64,000 nucleotides of DNA from Nissolia schottii. Its lineage: Eukaryota > Streptophyta > Magnoliopsida > Fabales > Fabaceae. Made by a program: the position numbers and the translations under genes. A model generated the notes under the pieces. That model made no database searches. It was not told the origin of the DNA and was given only the letters and a program-made list of their open reading frames with translations. Below are positions 35,291 to 47,525 of this stretch, one piece after another. The stretch lies in the NCBI GenBank assembly GCA_003254905.1, contig QANU01043002.1, positions 186,001-250,000 on the forward strand, read 5' to 3'. Position 1 is the stretch's first letter, and each line of letters opens with the position of its first letter.

Positions 35291-36925
35291 CTTCGTTGCA
35301 TTTCATTACATGCAACAAACAACAATAACTAAGTGGGCCGGCTACATGGATCACACAACCCCACATCAACAGTCAGTAACAGATGAAAATTCAAGATTCA
35401 TACATACGGTGGCGTTAGCAGCCTTCTGGCTATCTTCACAAGCACTGAGTAGCCAAGCCACCACTTGTATGTTTTCTAATGGCCTCTTTTCCTGGAGGCT
35501 TGTTATCCTCCCACTTCCAAATTCCACTGCAATCGTCATCATACAAGGGACAAAGTTAGTTGATTTTCAAGGGACTAAAGAGAGGTTGGAAGAGAAGCAG
35601 AAAATCATATGGAAGAAAACATTAAATGTCCTGCTTACGAATTTCTTGTTTATAAACAAACATGCATAAGATCAAGAGTTGTTCCACTATGGCAAGCGTC
35701 AAGAATCACATGCAGTGTGACACCCTTCTTGAGTGGCCAAACAATGGTAGAATTGATTTCATTGTCAGTGATCATTCCTTCTTTCATAAAATCAACAGGA
35801 CAAAGAGTTTCGTCAAGCCCATCGATTTCATCTCCTCTGCGATATTCCGGTTGTTGCAAGCCTTGCCCCGAGAAGTCAAACACCAACGAGTCTCCAGACT
35901 GGCAGTCCTTCACAAGCCATTTTAAGGACTCCAATATGTTCCTCTCTGTTCAAATTAAATTAGGATCATGCTCTTCTTCTGCAATCTATTGAATATTTTT
36001 CATCTGTATCTTTCATTATTACTACAAATGCTACCACTTTCTTTATACTTATGAGTTTAATAGCTATGCACTGGTAGTATAAATTAGTTTTACAATGTCG
36101 TACAATAATGTGTTGTTGTTTGCGAGAATTTTGAGGTAATAAATATGAGACTTAACTACTTTGACTGACGTGACAATACATATTAGAGCACAGTGTATAA
36201 CTTTTTTAGATTGACAATGTATAGCAAAGTGGTGTAACATGGATAATACTGGAAAGTTATGTAACTAGTTAAATGGAGAAAAACTTGATCATTTATTGAC
36301 AATTGGTTCAACGGTGATCAAAAGCATAGTACTCAGGCTTTCAAAACAGAATCTGCAAGCTAATTTTCATCTGCTGTAATATAGAATTGGCGTGTGCAGG
36401 AGGAGCTTATGAAACATGGAAGAAAAAATAAAATATAAATGAACATTTATATTGAATTCACATACCATGTGAGGTTGTGACTGGAATCAAATAAAACAGG
36501 AATAAAGGTTTCAACGAGATACCTGTGAGGACACGTATGCAATCAATTGGGAATTTAAAATGATTAATGAGTAACTCTTTCATGATGATGACATCATTAA
36601 CGGTTCCTTTGAGCCTGAACTTCCGTTTCCCATAAGTAACTCCACAGAGAACGGCGCGCTTGTTACTTCTTATGGACGAGGACGAGGAGGAGGAAGAAGA
36701 AGAAGAAGAACCTTTTGAAGGATATGCAGCACCTGAAAATGAATTGCTAACACGTTGGCATGCATAGCAACGGTATGCAGTTGTTTTCGCAGATACTAGG
36801 GACTCTCTCTTGCAACCTCTGCAGGTCAGTTTTGCTTCCCCAGTTTGCTGTGAACCATTATTGTTATATTTTGGTAAGCAAAGCTGAGGTATGTACTTTG
36901 TGAATTTTTGCTCCATATTTTGCAC
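34596..36925 (-). pseudogene. Decayed metacaspase copy: catalytic His codon reads Gln, plus in-frame stops and a frameshift
   Basis: This is a tandem relative of the intact metacaspase. Five exon-like blocks remain: about 36523-36925, 35639-35945, 35408-35526, 35083-35222 and 34596-34655, most with plausible splice sites. Block 1 keeps an LSD1-type finger (CRGC...CYAC), a long poly-Ser stretch and RAVLCGVTYGKR. Block 2 keeps LDACHSGTTLDL with the catalytic Cys. The codon for the catalytic His is CAA (35863-35865), so the motif reads FDFSGQG. An in-frame TAA lies at 35650-35652, just after the Cys motif. Block 3 (WKWEDNKPPGKEAIRKHTSG) loses frame before the SACED-like segment, apparently through a 5-nt deletion. 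Block 4 has a TAA and lacks the middle of the p10 region. Block 5 still encodes DPLLSSSEEFDVATRVFTM and a stop. Block 1 alone could still make a short zinc-finger protein. Confidence 0.85.
35262..35291. repeat. Dinucleotide microsatellite (GT)n(AT)n
   Basis: About nine GT units run into about eight AT units, inside the metacaspase relic. Confidence 0.9.
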
Positions 36926-38120
36926 TTTGCAGAGTTACAGAGTAGTTTTCTCTATATTGAACAAGGCATGCAGGTTGCAACAAGATATATAAACAAGACT
37001 TGTAATTATGTATGTACGTCATGAAAATAACATTACTTTCACATTTGTTCATGAATTTTTCATTGATCGTACGAAAACTGTGCTCCATTACATAAACTAA
37101 TAATTAGTAATCTTTGCACCAATTTTATGTTTTTTAATAAATAAATAAATAAAAGGAAATCAAACTGCTCTTTTGAAAATCAGGGGATGTTTTTTTGTTT
37201 CCATTTTTCTATGTCGTTTGTCTCTAGTTGGTACCTAATTTTTATGATATGCTTTTGTGTATTATACTCGCAATAAAACATCACGAACCAGATTCTCTTA
37301 TCTTCAATTTCTTTAGCTGCTCAAAACCAGTACAACTTTCCAAAATACTTTTTCCTGCACAAAGTATTATGGTTTTGATTCGTCACATCGTGAAAAAAAA
37401 AAATTAAAAAAAAGAGCTCCACAAAGTCATCGTGCAGTTCATTACAAATTATTATCATATACTAGACCAAATTACACATTTGACTCCCTAAAAATAGACA
37501 GCTTTTACCGAAGTTGCAATCACTCCACTACCAATATGATATTACAATGGCGTGCTATTCTTTATCTAAGTCATAATTCACTGGGTGTAATTTACAGGAT
37601 ACACTCAATAAGTTATGTATGGAAGTTCAGATTGAAAGGCCTAAGAATACTATGATGGCGTCACAGAATACAGCAACCAATATAACATGAGAATATTGGT
37701 TCTCTAGCGAATAAACAGGACCGTGGGATAATACAAACACACAATGGTAAATTGGTCATGGCCACAACACGATCTATACACGCACCATAATTGATGAAGT
37801 ATACCATCAGCACCAAAAGCTGGAATCTATCTTCTTGGTCATCATCTACTTATCTTTCAAATAAGATCATTCAGCTGCCAAAGTTAAAGGGAAAAAAAGA
37901 GAGAAGCTAAGTTTGAAGTTAAACACCAAATATAGCAGGCTTCCCTACCACTGCAGTTGTGACGAGTACAATGACGAAAATGATACAAGTTAGGTACAAG
38001 CAGATGCGTATCATATTTAATATTTGAGTTCCTCTCAAAAGACAATAATAATTAGGACATAGAATAACTGAAACCATTCTTATGAAACAGTTAATCTATG
38101 GAGAATCAGCAGTTACCAGT
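36926..38120. other. Intergenic between the metacaspase relic and the MBD8-like gene
   Basis: AT-rich with short ATAA runs near 37135. No gene is seen. The right end is likely 3' UTR of the MBD8-like gene. Confidence 0.4.
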
Positions 38121-38384
38121 CTAAAGATGCTTAGCATTCGGTGATCCACTGTCTAACACATTGATTTCACCAGAGATTTTTTCCTTGCAAGCTGGACACA
38201 TGAATCCAACAGAATCGGGTTGTATTTCAGAACTAACAGCATCATGGTTGAACTCTATTCCACACCAAACACACACAGTTGTAAGCTGATTTCTGCTATC
38301 CGTATTTAACATAACTTCTTGTGATTCAACCTGAACTGAGGAGGCATGTGTCCCTTCCATCTCTGCGTTGTTTACCAAATCAGT
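38121..38384 (-). pseudogene. Read-through tail of the MBD8-like gene beyond an in-frame TAA
   Basis: Continuing past the TAA in the same frame gives 87 more sense codons to TAG at 38121-38123. They include VCVWCGIEF and, 20 or so residues later, GFMCPACKEKI, a paired CxxC arrangement like a zinc ribbon. No splice acceptor far enough away could remove the TAA in a normal-sized intron. This looks like a recent nonsense change (for example AAA to TAA) or a base error. Confidence 0.6.
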
Positions 38385-41300
38385 TTACACATCAGGCAAT
38401 GAAAGAGAATCTTGATGAATTGTAAAATCATACTCAAGATTACCTATTTCATCCAACCCAAGTTCCTGAAAACCCATGACATCATCGGTTTCATGGTCAA
38501 CACTGCAAACTTGTTCTCCTCCCTGCCAATGGGCAAATAAAAACAATATTTTTTCAAGGTAAGATCAGCACAAGCAACCCAGTTCGGACATATCATGGTG
38601 GGGTGCACATAGTAGCTAATTGTTGCATAGGGTAATTTCGACTTAATAATAGCAGATCCAAATCCTAATACGCCTGTAGCGAGTTTAAAATGAAGAAAAA
38701 ACATAAATAAGAAGAAATGTAATAGAAAAGATAGTTTCAGTACACAAGCACATGGTCAGAACCTCGCAATTTGCACTCCTAAAAATTTCCAGGACATACA
38801 GGAAGTACGAGATATATGCTATGCTAATGACAGGGCAAGAAAGACATAATACAAGCATAATTAACCGCAGAGAGTAAAGGACGGCTAGACCTGCAATCTT
38901 CTCTCAAAAAAAAAANAAAGAAAGAAAAAGCCAGCCCACTCAATAAAGAAACTCTTCCCTTTTCTCTTCTTAGGTTATATGATAAAGACTAACAGCAATA
39001 GATTCACAAACAATGGACTCGATAATCAATCATCGAGGAATAAACAAAGGAAAAATGTTACTATGTATCTTGTACTCTATAAGATAACAATGTTACTAGG
39101 AAGAATGTTACTATAACATAGTGACGTGCATGCTAAATCACCACATCACTATGACCTAAGTGTGGCAATGTAGCAGGTTAAAGTGAAATGGCTATAGATC
39201 AAGAAAAACTATACTCAAAGTTGCATACTACAAGGACTTGTTACGGCACAATAAATGCTCAGACATTAAAACTGGTTAATTTTGAAAATTCCGGAATTTA
39301 AGCCAAAGGCTTTGTAAATAGTGGAGATTTACAACAATTGTTCAATTGCAAAGTAAAACCTCAATACATTTAGAAACACGGACAGAGGTAACCACAGAAT
39401 CCTACATGCCATGCATGTATGTGCATTCACTATGAAAGGCCTCAAATCAATCACTTTCTAGGAGAACCTTGATATGATAGGTGTGGGAATATTCGCTCAA
39501 TCTTTCAAGTTTCAACATACAAGAAACCCCTACAATAAAGGCACCCATAGGTTATGCCTTATACCTTATCTGAGCTGAATGCAGGAGGTGGCATTAGCGT
39601 CTCTTGGACATTGGTTCTAACAGGCACATCCTTGAAGCCATCTAAATCAATTTTTAACTCATTCTTATTACTATTGTCTTCATCAAGGTTATACTGTCCT
39701 TTTGTATTAGTGCAATCAGAATTTTCATTCTTCCCAGACTCTAGTACTTTGTGATTTCCAGATGAAGGAGCTAAAGGCCCTACTGAGGCTCCTTCAAAAT
39801 CAACCCCAGGCTGATCAAACCCCTCAACAGACAAGGCCACGTCATTTTTTCCCTTACAAGTCTCAGATGGATTAACATTTTGGTCATTTACAGGTAAAAA
39901 ACTCGTACTACCCAGACAAGTAACCATCTTTGCATCCATAACTTGGTTATCATCATCAGTTTCCTCTGCTTCCTCATCCACAAATAAGTGTGAACTATCT
40001 TGCTGATTTAATTTGTGAACCACATTTTTGCCAGTCAAGCTATCTTCCATTCTCTGCTGACTGATGGAAGACTCAAAGCTTATGTCTTGATCTAAGTCGC
40101 CAACAGCAATTTCTGAAGTGGGTTCCATGACAGAATCCTCCATAATAGAGCTTTGAGCAATTTCAACAAGGGCATCCATCTTAGAGAGCCGTGAAGACAT
40201 GTTCTCCCTGATTGGAGACTTGTCTATCCTTTCGACATTTTCCTGATCTGGTGATTCTTCAGCTCTCCTGACATAATTTCTAACATGGATCCCCACATGA
40301 CTATTGTAGCGACGCCTTTCCAGAAACACCTTATGGCAGAACTGGCACTCAAACTTTCCTTCTTTAATTATAACTCCATCTCCAACAGAAGAGCCAAGAC
40401 GATACCGCCGTGTTATCCTCTGGTGAAATGACAACAGATGCTGCAAGTACGAGTCCTTGTCATCAAAGGTCATGTTACATTTGTGACATTCAAATAGGTC
40501 ATGTATTTGCACATCTGCAAGATTGTCCATCTCCAATAAGGCAACTTCCTTCAATCGTTCATTACAAACAGATAGTATGGGAAGCCCCGAGTTAATTGCA
40601 ACAATCTGCCGTTCATCTTGATTCTCATGGGTAACACCTGCAGACTGCAACACATGTTTACTTAAGTTTTCAGTAGTTGCTCTGTGTTCCTGCAGCGTAT
40701 TCTCGCTCCTATGACTGATCTGTAATGGTGTGTCACCACCATGACCAAAAAGAGACTGCAAATATGTAGAAACTTCTCCGCACGACAAAAATTGCTGTCC
40801 ACTAGGGCTGCATAATGTCAAATAAGAGAACATATAAGCCCTAGAAAGTTAACATTACTGAAAGAGAAAGCCATCTTGACATTAAAGAATCAACACACAC
40901 ATATATCAGAGGAAAGAGCCAAACCCGTTGGTGTTCATAGACACACCACAAGAATTTCGCAAACTTGTGCAGCTAAATTATCATGCCCTAAGTTTCGATA
41001 TTCTAATGTGCACACTGAACCATGCAATCATTGTACATTTGTAAACACATTACAGAAAATGTAAAGTGCAAATCAAAACTAATATAGAAAGAGGTTCATT
41101 TCATTGATTCAGCAAGTAGAAGAAGATTCAGACGAGAACCTCACGTATCTGCGGCAATAGACCCATGCGCGACCGTCCTTCCTCTTCAAACCGAGCAGGA
41201 GCTTCCAACCAAGCGGCAACACGTCGCCAAAATCGGCGGCGTCGACGATCCTCCTCTTCTTCCTCCTGCTCCCCCACTGTCCCTCCAAATCCCTCAGAAA

Positions 41301-42005
41301 CCCTAACAGCTCCTCCTCGCCCTGCAGCCCCTCCGTCCTCCTCCTCAGCTCCTCCGCGAACGGATCCTCCGCCTTCGCCAACGCTGTGAGATCAATCGCC
41401 ACGCCGTTCTTGTTCACAATCTCCATTCCCCTGTAGTACTCCTCCAACTGCACCTTCACCTTCGGCTTCCTCCCTCTCTTCCTCTTCCTCTCGCCGCCGC
41501 CGTCGAACTTCACCAGTGCGAGCTCCGATCCGCCACCGCGCTCGGAAACCGTCGCCATCTCCGCCGGAACGTACGGCGGAGCGAACTCGACTTGGTCGAA
41601 TTTTGGATCCTCCCTGATGAACTGCTTCAGATAATCGATAATCACGCGGTTCTCGGCGTTTTCGGGGTCGTCGGCGGGGAGCGAAGGGAGCTTAGGGGTT
41701 GAGAGCAGGCCAGCGACACGGCGGCGGCGGCCGGTAGGGGAGGATTGAGGACGGCGGGGGCGGGAGTAAGTCTGGCGGCGAGATCCGGCGCTCTCGTTAA
41801 AGACAGCGGGGTCGATTTGGGGGATGACGAGACGGCCGGAGGAGCGGAGATCGAAGGCGGAGAAAGAGCAGAGGGATAGGGCACGTAGCTCAGAGTGGGA
41901 GAGAGTTGTTGAGTCTATGCAAGAGAGGGACTCCAAGTTGAGAAGCTGCTGCGGCGGTGTTGGTGGAGGTGGCGGTGGTTGAGGGTTGGCCGCGGCGGTG
42001 GCCAT
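38385..42005 (-). CDS. MBD8-like methyl-CpG-binding-domain protein with two C2H2 fingers, 748 aa as read
   Basis: A nuclear chromatin protein of the plant MBD family. Three exons join in phase: 41140-42005, 39565-40807 and 38385-38522 (2247 nt). The start is the ATG of MATAAANPQ. Order of parts: a Pro-rich N-terminus; an AT-hook-like KRKRGRKPK at about residues 173-182; a basic GSRRKKRR patch; the MBD at about 262-310 (LPLGWKLLLGLKRKDGRAW, YCRRYVSPSGQQF) spanning the first intron; then two C2H2 fingers at about 396-418 (CHKC...HLLSFH) and 443-464 (CQFC...HVGIH). A long acidic tail follows. The MBD joins across the intron only with donor GAG/GTTCTC. The third exon meets TAA at 38385-38387, yet the same frame continues with a CxxC-CxxC segment to 38121 (next entry). 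Plant MBD8-type proteins are not firmly shown to bind methylated DNA. Confidence 0.85.
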
Positions 42006-42835
42006 TTTTGGGGTCCGGCGGCGATGTCAGTGGGCAAGAGCGGAAATTGAGCTGCGAAGACCGACTTCTCCTTACTTTGACTAATTTCAGTGTTTGCAAA
42101 CATTTTTATTTATGCTTCTCTTTCCTTTTTAAGAAAACAATTCTATTTTGATTCTCAATAAGTTAGTTTTTTTTTGTTTCTTGTGAATAGAGGACAAAAT
42201 GTTCTCCTTCACCGAGAGGAAAGAATTTTTATTTAAGCATATTAAATGAGTCGCTAGAATCAAGTCATAAGAACTTCAATTTGTTATATGTGCCAATAGC
42301 CTGCAAATCTATAAATATGATCAACACAATTTTTTTGACTCGACTCATATTTTTAACTATTGACGAGCGCGTAAATCAATTGACAATGATTATTCTAATT
42401 TAATTAGAGGTTTTATATTTGAGTATTAGATATATATAGCTGCATTAAAACTCGATAGAAAGAGCTCTGTCACCCAACAAGTTCTACTCAACTCAATCAA
42501 CATTAACTCAAATGAAGGAATACGTGACTTAGACCCAAAAAAAAATAATCATATTTTCAACTCTTTTTTTTTCCTTTCGATGATTCTCATATTTTCAACA
42601 GTCATAGCACTCACAAGTTTTGTTAGTTCACAGACATTTGCCGTTTCAACTCATACATAGGCATCACAAAGTTGGCTACAACTTGCAATATACTATTTGA
42701 CATCATATAAATCTAGATGAAATATGTAAGGAATGAGGAAATATTAGTTACATATTCATAATAATACATCTCACTTGACGTTCAACTACCGATTGGTTAG
42801 TTCAAATGTTTCAACACTTAGAAAGAAATCACATG
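42006..42835. other. Intergenic between the SCPL 3' end and the MBD8-like 5' end
   Basis: It should contain the promoter and 5' UTR of the MBD8-like gene on the left side, and the 3' UTR of the SCPL gene on the right. No other gene is seen. Confidence 0.4.
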
Positions 42836-45800
42836 TCACAAGGGATAAAAATGGATCCACCTTTCAAACATCTCAAAGCACCGTTCCTGGAAGTACTCTG
42901 TAGGGGAGTGACCTGATGCCTATTTGAAAATATTTTCAAATGTAATTCATCCATATTCGCATAAGATAAGAACCTACCAATAAATAAACACATTTCTCAT
43001 ACCTTGAGAGTTGCATAGGTCAAGCGGTATCCTGTATTGGAATAATATACAACCTTGTACCTACATAAAATAGTTCACATGTGATTTCGGCTTAACAATG
43101 AATTATTCAACTCAAAAGCATTCATAAAGGATGGCACCGAGTCTTATCTCCGTAAGCAGAGAGACTGTTTTCAAGATTTTAACCCATGACCTCCAGATCA
43201 CAGGATAATAACCTTATCTTTGCACCGAGACTCACCCTCTTAACGTCAAAAGCATTCATATGTCATGCATTTTAAAGAATGGAATGTGTATGCCAGTACT
43301 AAGTGATTGCTACAATCACTCTCTTAAGTCCTAACAATATGAGAACTGCACCAAAAAAAAATGAGAAGAAAAAACTTACCCTGCAACTTGACCATCAACA
43401 AACCAAGGCATCCAATAAGCATCTACGGAAAGATTTAAGGATCTCAACCACGCTTCAGTTGATATATGAGGAATGACCATGTCAAGGTCGCCACTACACA
43501 GCAAGAACACCTTAGCAAAGTCAAAATCACTTGCTTATGCTGAAACAAAACTTGAAACTCATTACATGTCCTAAAAATAAGCCAACACAGAAGTGGGTCT
43601 AGAGAAAAAGACATTAGGGTCACAATCACATACTTGTAAAGTAATCCTTGTAAACCCGTCTTAGTAAGATTCTTCTGGTAAGGAATTGCATTTTCAATGT
43701 CATGATAGTATATGTCAATGACGGTTAAGTTGCATCTAGTCCATCCATGAACTGTTCCCTAGTTTTTGTCGCGAGAGGTAAAATTGAAAAAAATAAAATT
43801 AAAGAAAGAAAAGATAGCTGGAATATAAGAGAAAACACAAATGTAGCATTAATCATGGACTACTAACATGTTCATACCTCACGAACATGGAGAGCCTCCT
43901 GAACTGTCTTATTGTTAGCCCATATGAATGAAAGTAAATAAACAAAAATCTGCAGAATAGAAATTTTCAATCTTCTAGTAAGAAAATCATATTAGTCATG
44001 TCATGTACTTATATGAAGGGAAACTATATAGACTGGAACCTTGCAATGCCAGTCCTGATCTTTATGTTTTAGAGATGGATGGAGAAAATGTTCAGCTTCC
44101 TCGAGAGCTCTTCGAGCCAGTTTATCATCTGGGCTTAGTGATATCAGGCAGTTAGGTTCCAGAACATTATCTTCATAGATATCACCAAGGCACTGCAATT
44201 GTAAATATCCAGATACATATTGCTTTGAAATGATATGAAAATATATATATATATATATATATATTACAAATAACAAATTAACATTGTCAGCTTAAATTTC
44301 CACCGTATTTAGTGGCCCTTTAATACCTGAAGTATTGGTTCAAGTGCTTCCACACATTTTGCATCTAAGGGGTCTACCTCATAGTACCAACCATTGCAAT
44401 TTTCTTTGGCTGCCTGTGAAAGAGTGTGTGATCATGAATCACTGAAGAATGCTTCCAAAGACTAAGTTGCCTATTTACTCAAATGTTATGTAAAGTTATG
44501 ATTTAAGACACAACAGAAGATTGGCATAACTTGTGCTCATGTACCTCATAAAGCTTGTCTGATATGAGCGCCATATTGCGAGCATAGGGGATTCTTGAAT
44601 TACGCTCTAGCGCTGTATTTGTATGTGGGGAGCCACTTATAAATCCCTAAATTGAAGTTTAAGAAAGTCAAATTTATGTTATCTCAAATCTGTAAAAGTC
44701 CCAAATATGATGCATATTGCATAGTAAATATAGAAATCCATGTATCACTTACCATTAGGTTTATATATGGCTGAAGTCCAGCTGCATTATCTGCATTTAC
44801 TACCAACTATAAGTCTTTTAAATTATAGTCATTGATTGACCATGATAGCAATAAAACTTCAAGTCATTAATCAGGAAGAAAGACTAGAATAGCAATATTT
44901 GACAGCTTGACATTCAAATATAATTGAATTTGTGTCTTTGCCAAAAGTTTAGGTGGTTCAAATCTGCAACAGATGAACTTTTTTGCAGATTGAATATATT
45001 AAAGGAAAGGAAACCTATTATTTGGCTTGATTAATTGACAATATTTAACAAGAAACATGAAAAGGTTGAAGTTTCAAGACAAAAGTGAGAAATAATTGTA
45101 TGATACTATGGAATTTCAACCCAATCTTCAAGTCTATGTACAGGTATCATTCAAATTTGTCTCAGAAGTCAGAACCAACGAAAAATTCAACAGTGACAAT
45201 CAAAATCAAGACCTTTTTATTAACTTCTTCCATTCCTACCAACCAAGCTAAACCTTCATTGGCATACTCTTTGCAGTTAAAAGAACAAGGCCTTGATCAC
45301 TCAAACTTACCATCTAGTATATGCTGTATAATGATTGGCCCCAACACTCCACTGAATGAATCTGTGGCAATGTAGACCCTATTCGAGATGTATTCCGGGT
45401 GCTCAATTAGCCACTGCACTCAAATCGAAGTTACATGCACATTACACATCTCTTAAGATAACATAAAATGTACTTGTTTTGTTTTTAAAAATGTACTTTT
45501 TTTTAAGTCAATCCAATCAGGCCCTAGTAATCATTTCCTAGACTACAGATTTTACCTTTCTCAAGAACTTGTATGTTTGCCTCGCTGATATAGTGTCTGA
45601 GATCAGGTAACCTTCTGCGGTTGTAGCATAGGAGAAGCCAGTGCCAACAGGAACATCAGGGAATATTATGCTTGCGGTCTACACAAGTTTAGCATCACTG
45701 TCAACCAACTAAAATTTACAAGCTGATAAGATCAATGATCATTATAGGGGGAAGATAAGAACAATGTGAGGATTCTTTTTACCTTTGTCCAAGGGAATGT

Positions 45801-46949
45801 CCTTAAGATTACTTGGGGCAAACCCCCAGCATACTCTGTCCCATTGAAAGCCAATGGACCTAAATGAATAGAAAGAAACCAGATCAAAAAATTGAGCTGA
45901 TGACAAGTTCACTGTCGTCATCCATAAAAAAAAGAGCCGCCCGTTGCACGAGACTCTCACATGGTAAGGTCTAGAGAGAAAAAATGTATACACTCTCTTA
46001 CCCCCCACAAGTGGAGAGGCCGTTTTCAAGATTTAAATTTGTGACCTTCATGTCACGATGCAACAACCTTACCATAATTGGTCTATAATTTCTCAAGAAT
46101 ATAAGTAAGCTCTTTTTTTTTCCACTTGGCTTCTTTCAAGTATTCTCATAAAATCTATATTCTGTTCACTCTTTCTTACTCCATCGTTGAAAGGAATAGC
46201 ACATTACCACATACCAGTTTGGAAGAAAAGTCCATTTAAACCAGAACATCCAGGACCTCCAACTAAATAAAGGAGAAGGGGGTCAATCCGTGGCTTTCCT
46301 GTTGACTCAACAAAATAGTAGAACAGCTCTGATTCCTCCACTCCTATATATCTTTTTCAACAAAAATAATTATAATAATAATAATGGAATTAGCATATCT
46401 TTTAGATTAGGAAATGCTACCAAATATGTTACTTGGCATTACATATATAGTTTCTTTTAAAAGAGAAAGGATATATTAGAAACCCCTCAAAGCTGAAGAA
46501 TATTTAAAAAAAAAAAAAAAAAAGACTCTGGTGCCAAACCACAAATCCAACAGTGAAAACAATAAAATCATTTTTCCTGCTTCCCTTTCTTGTCCTCACT
46601 ATTTCCTTCACAAAGTCGTGAAAACAAGAAACAGGATAAATGAAAACAGGAAATGAAAACCCTAACCCAAAGAGACCCTAATTTTGCAAATTCAACTGAT
46701 AGCTGTCAATTACATATATACACATGTTGATTCAAGCGTGTTGACATTTGCTCATGTACACACTACAAGAATGCAACCTACATACCCAGTCTCTAGCTTG
46801 AAAGGCAAAGGACCTTGAAAGCCTGGTAATGTGTTGAGAATGTAGCCACAGCTTGCATTATTATTATTGAAGAGAAGCAGAAACTGAAACAGAAAGCAAG
46901 AGAAAGCCCAGCACATTAACTTGTTCATGGAACTCCACTGCTCCCTCAT
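42836..46949 (-). CDS. Serine carboxypeptidase-like (SCPL) protein, class I type, 478 aa
   Basis: A secretory or vacuolar alpha/beta-hydrolase. Plant class I members are either peptidases or acyltransferases using glucose esters. Fourteen exons join in phase to 1437 nt: 46786-46949, 46215-46351, 45783-45859, 45556-45678, 45311-45413, 44753-44790, 44545-44646, 44327-44413, 44040-44192, 43878-43949, 43634-43758, 43380-43493, 43003-43060 and 42836-42919. The N-terminus has a signal-peptide core ([14 protein letters not shown]). An in-frame second ATG (MNKLMCW) would suit a signal peptide equally well. Motifs: oxyanion region [11 protein letters not shown]; nucleophile Ser186 in TDSFSG; Asp in NGDLDMVIP (D396/D398); His455 in ASGHSPTEY, where family members usually have GHTxPEY. 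The triad is present, so the protein is probably active. Substrate unknown. Two SINE copies lie in its introns. Confidence 0.9.
43128..43237 (-). mobile_element. Au-like SINE fragment in an SCPL intron
   Basis: The minus strand reads TAAGGTTATTATCCTGTGAT, then GGAGGTCATGGGTTAAAATC, then TTGAAAACAGTCTCTCTGC. This is the tRNA-derived head (boxes A and B) and start of the body of Au-type plant SINEs. The usual T-rich 3' end is missing. Confidence 0.6.
44240..44264. repeat. (AT)n microsatellite in an SCPL intron
   Basis: About eleven uninterrupted AT units close to a splice acceptor. Confidence 0.9.
45925..46082 (-). mobile_element. Au-like SINE in SCPL intron 2
   Basis: The minus strand shows TAAGGTTGTTGCATCGTGAC, GAAGGTCACAAATTTAAATC, TTGAAAACGGCCTCTCCAC, then GGGGGGTAAGAGAGTG and a 3' end CGGGCGGCTCTTTTTTTTAT. 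That order (tRNA-like head, GGGTAAG body, GGGCNGCCCTTTTT-type tail) is the Au SINE layout. It has no coding function. Confidence 0.75.
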
Positions 46950-47320
46950 TTTTTCTTCTTTTATTATTATTTGATCCTTTCAAATGATTCAAATTAAGGC
47001 TAATTAAGTTTGGTTATATCACTTGATTAAACAATTAAGGTAGTTTGAACCATCAGTATTCCCTCAAATTAATTTCAGTAAAGTTAGGTAGCTTGAAGGT
47101 TCATATCTCCCATTCAATTGTTTAGAGTTTGGGTCAAAACAAAACAATCAGTCATTGGAAACATTTGAAGTAAGGCTCATGAGTTAGGTTTATTAGCATT
47201 TTTTGAATTCATGAATATAACGTTTCATCTATATTCTAAAAATGTGACAAAATATAAAAAATAAGTTCCTTATTTTCGCCATTGGTCTTGCGAAATATAG
47301 TGATTAAAGAGGTTTGGAAT
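46950..47320. other. 5' flank of the SCPL gene
   Basis: Probable promoter and leader. Nothing else recognised. Confidence 0.4.
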
Positions 47321-47525
47321 TAGAATGTTAAGCAAGAAGAGAAGGTAGAGAGAAGAACAGAGAGAGTAGAGACGAGAGACAGATGAAGAGAGGCAAATGA
47401 CTTTATTATCAACAATCATACTAAATTCTCTTACAAACCCAGTTTATATAGCTGAGCTCCTAACTGCCTATCAGGCAGTTGTAACTACTTTACAACTAAT
47501 TCTCCCTCGTATGCGTATCATAGAA
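47321..47525 (-). mobile_element. Short solo LTR, 195 bp, with perfect 5-bp target duplication TAGAA
   Basis: The LTR spans 47326-47520, starts TGTTAAGCAAG and ends GCGTATCA on the plus strand. TAGAA flanks it at 47321-47325 and 47521-47525. Read on the minus strand it has TATATAAAC and then GATAATAAAG, which look like a TATA box and a poly(A) signal, so it is in minus orientation. The small size suggests a TRIM or a small copia LTR. Confidence 0.88.

Noticed and set aside
38381..38430. A small intron that would skip the TAA in the MBD8-like gene
   Set aside because: GAT/GTGTAA could be a donor, but the nearest in-phase acceptor is about 40 nt away, too short for a plant intron.
43128..46082. 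tRNA genes from box A/B-like sequences
   Set aside because: The heads are embedded in SINE bodies and do not fold as full tRNAs by eye.
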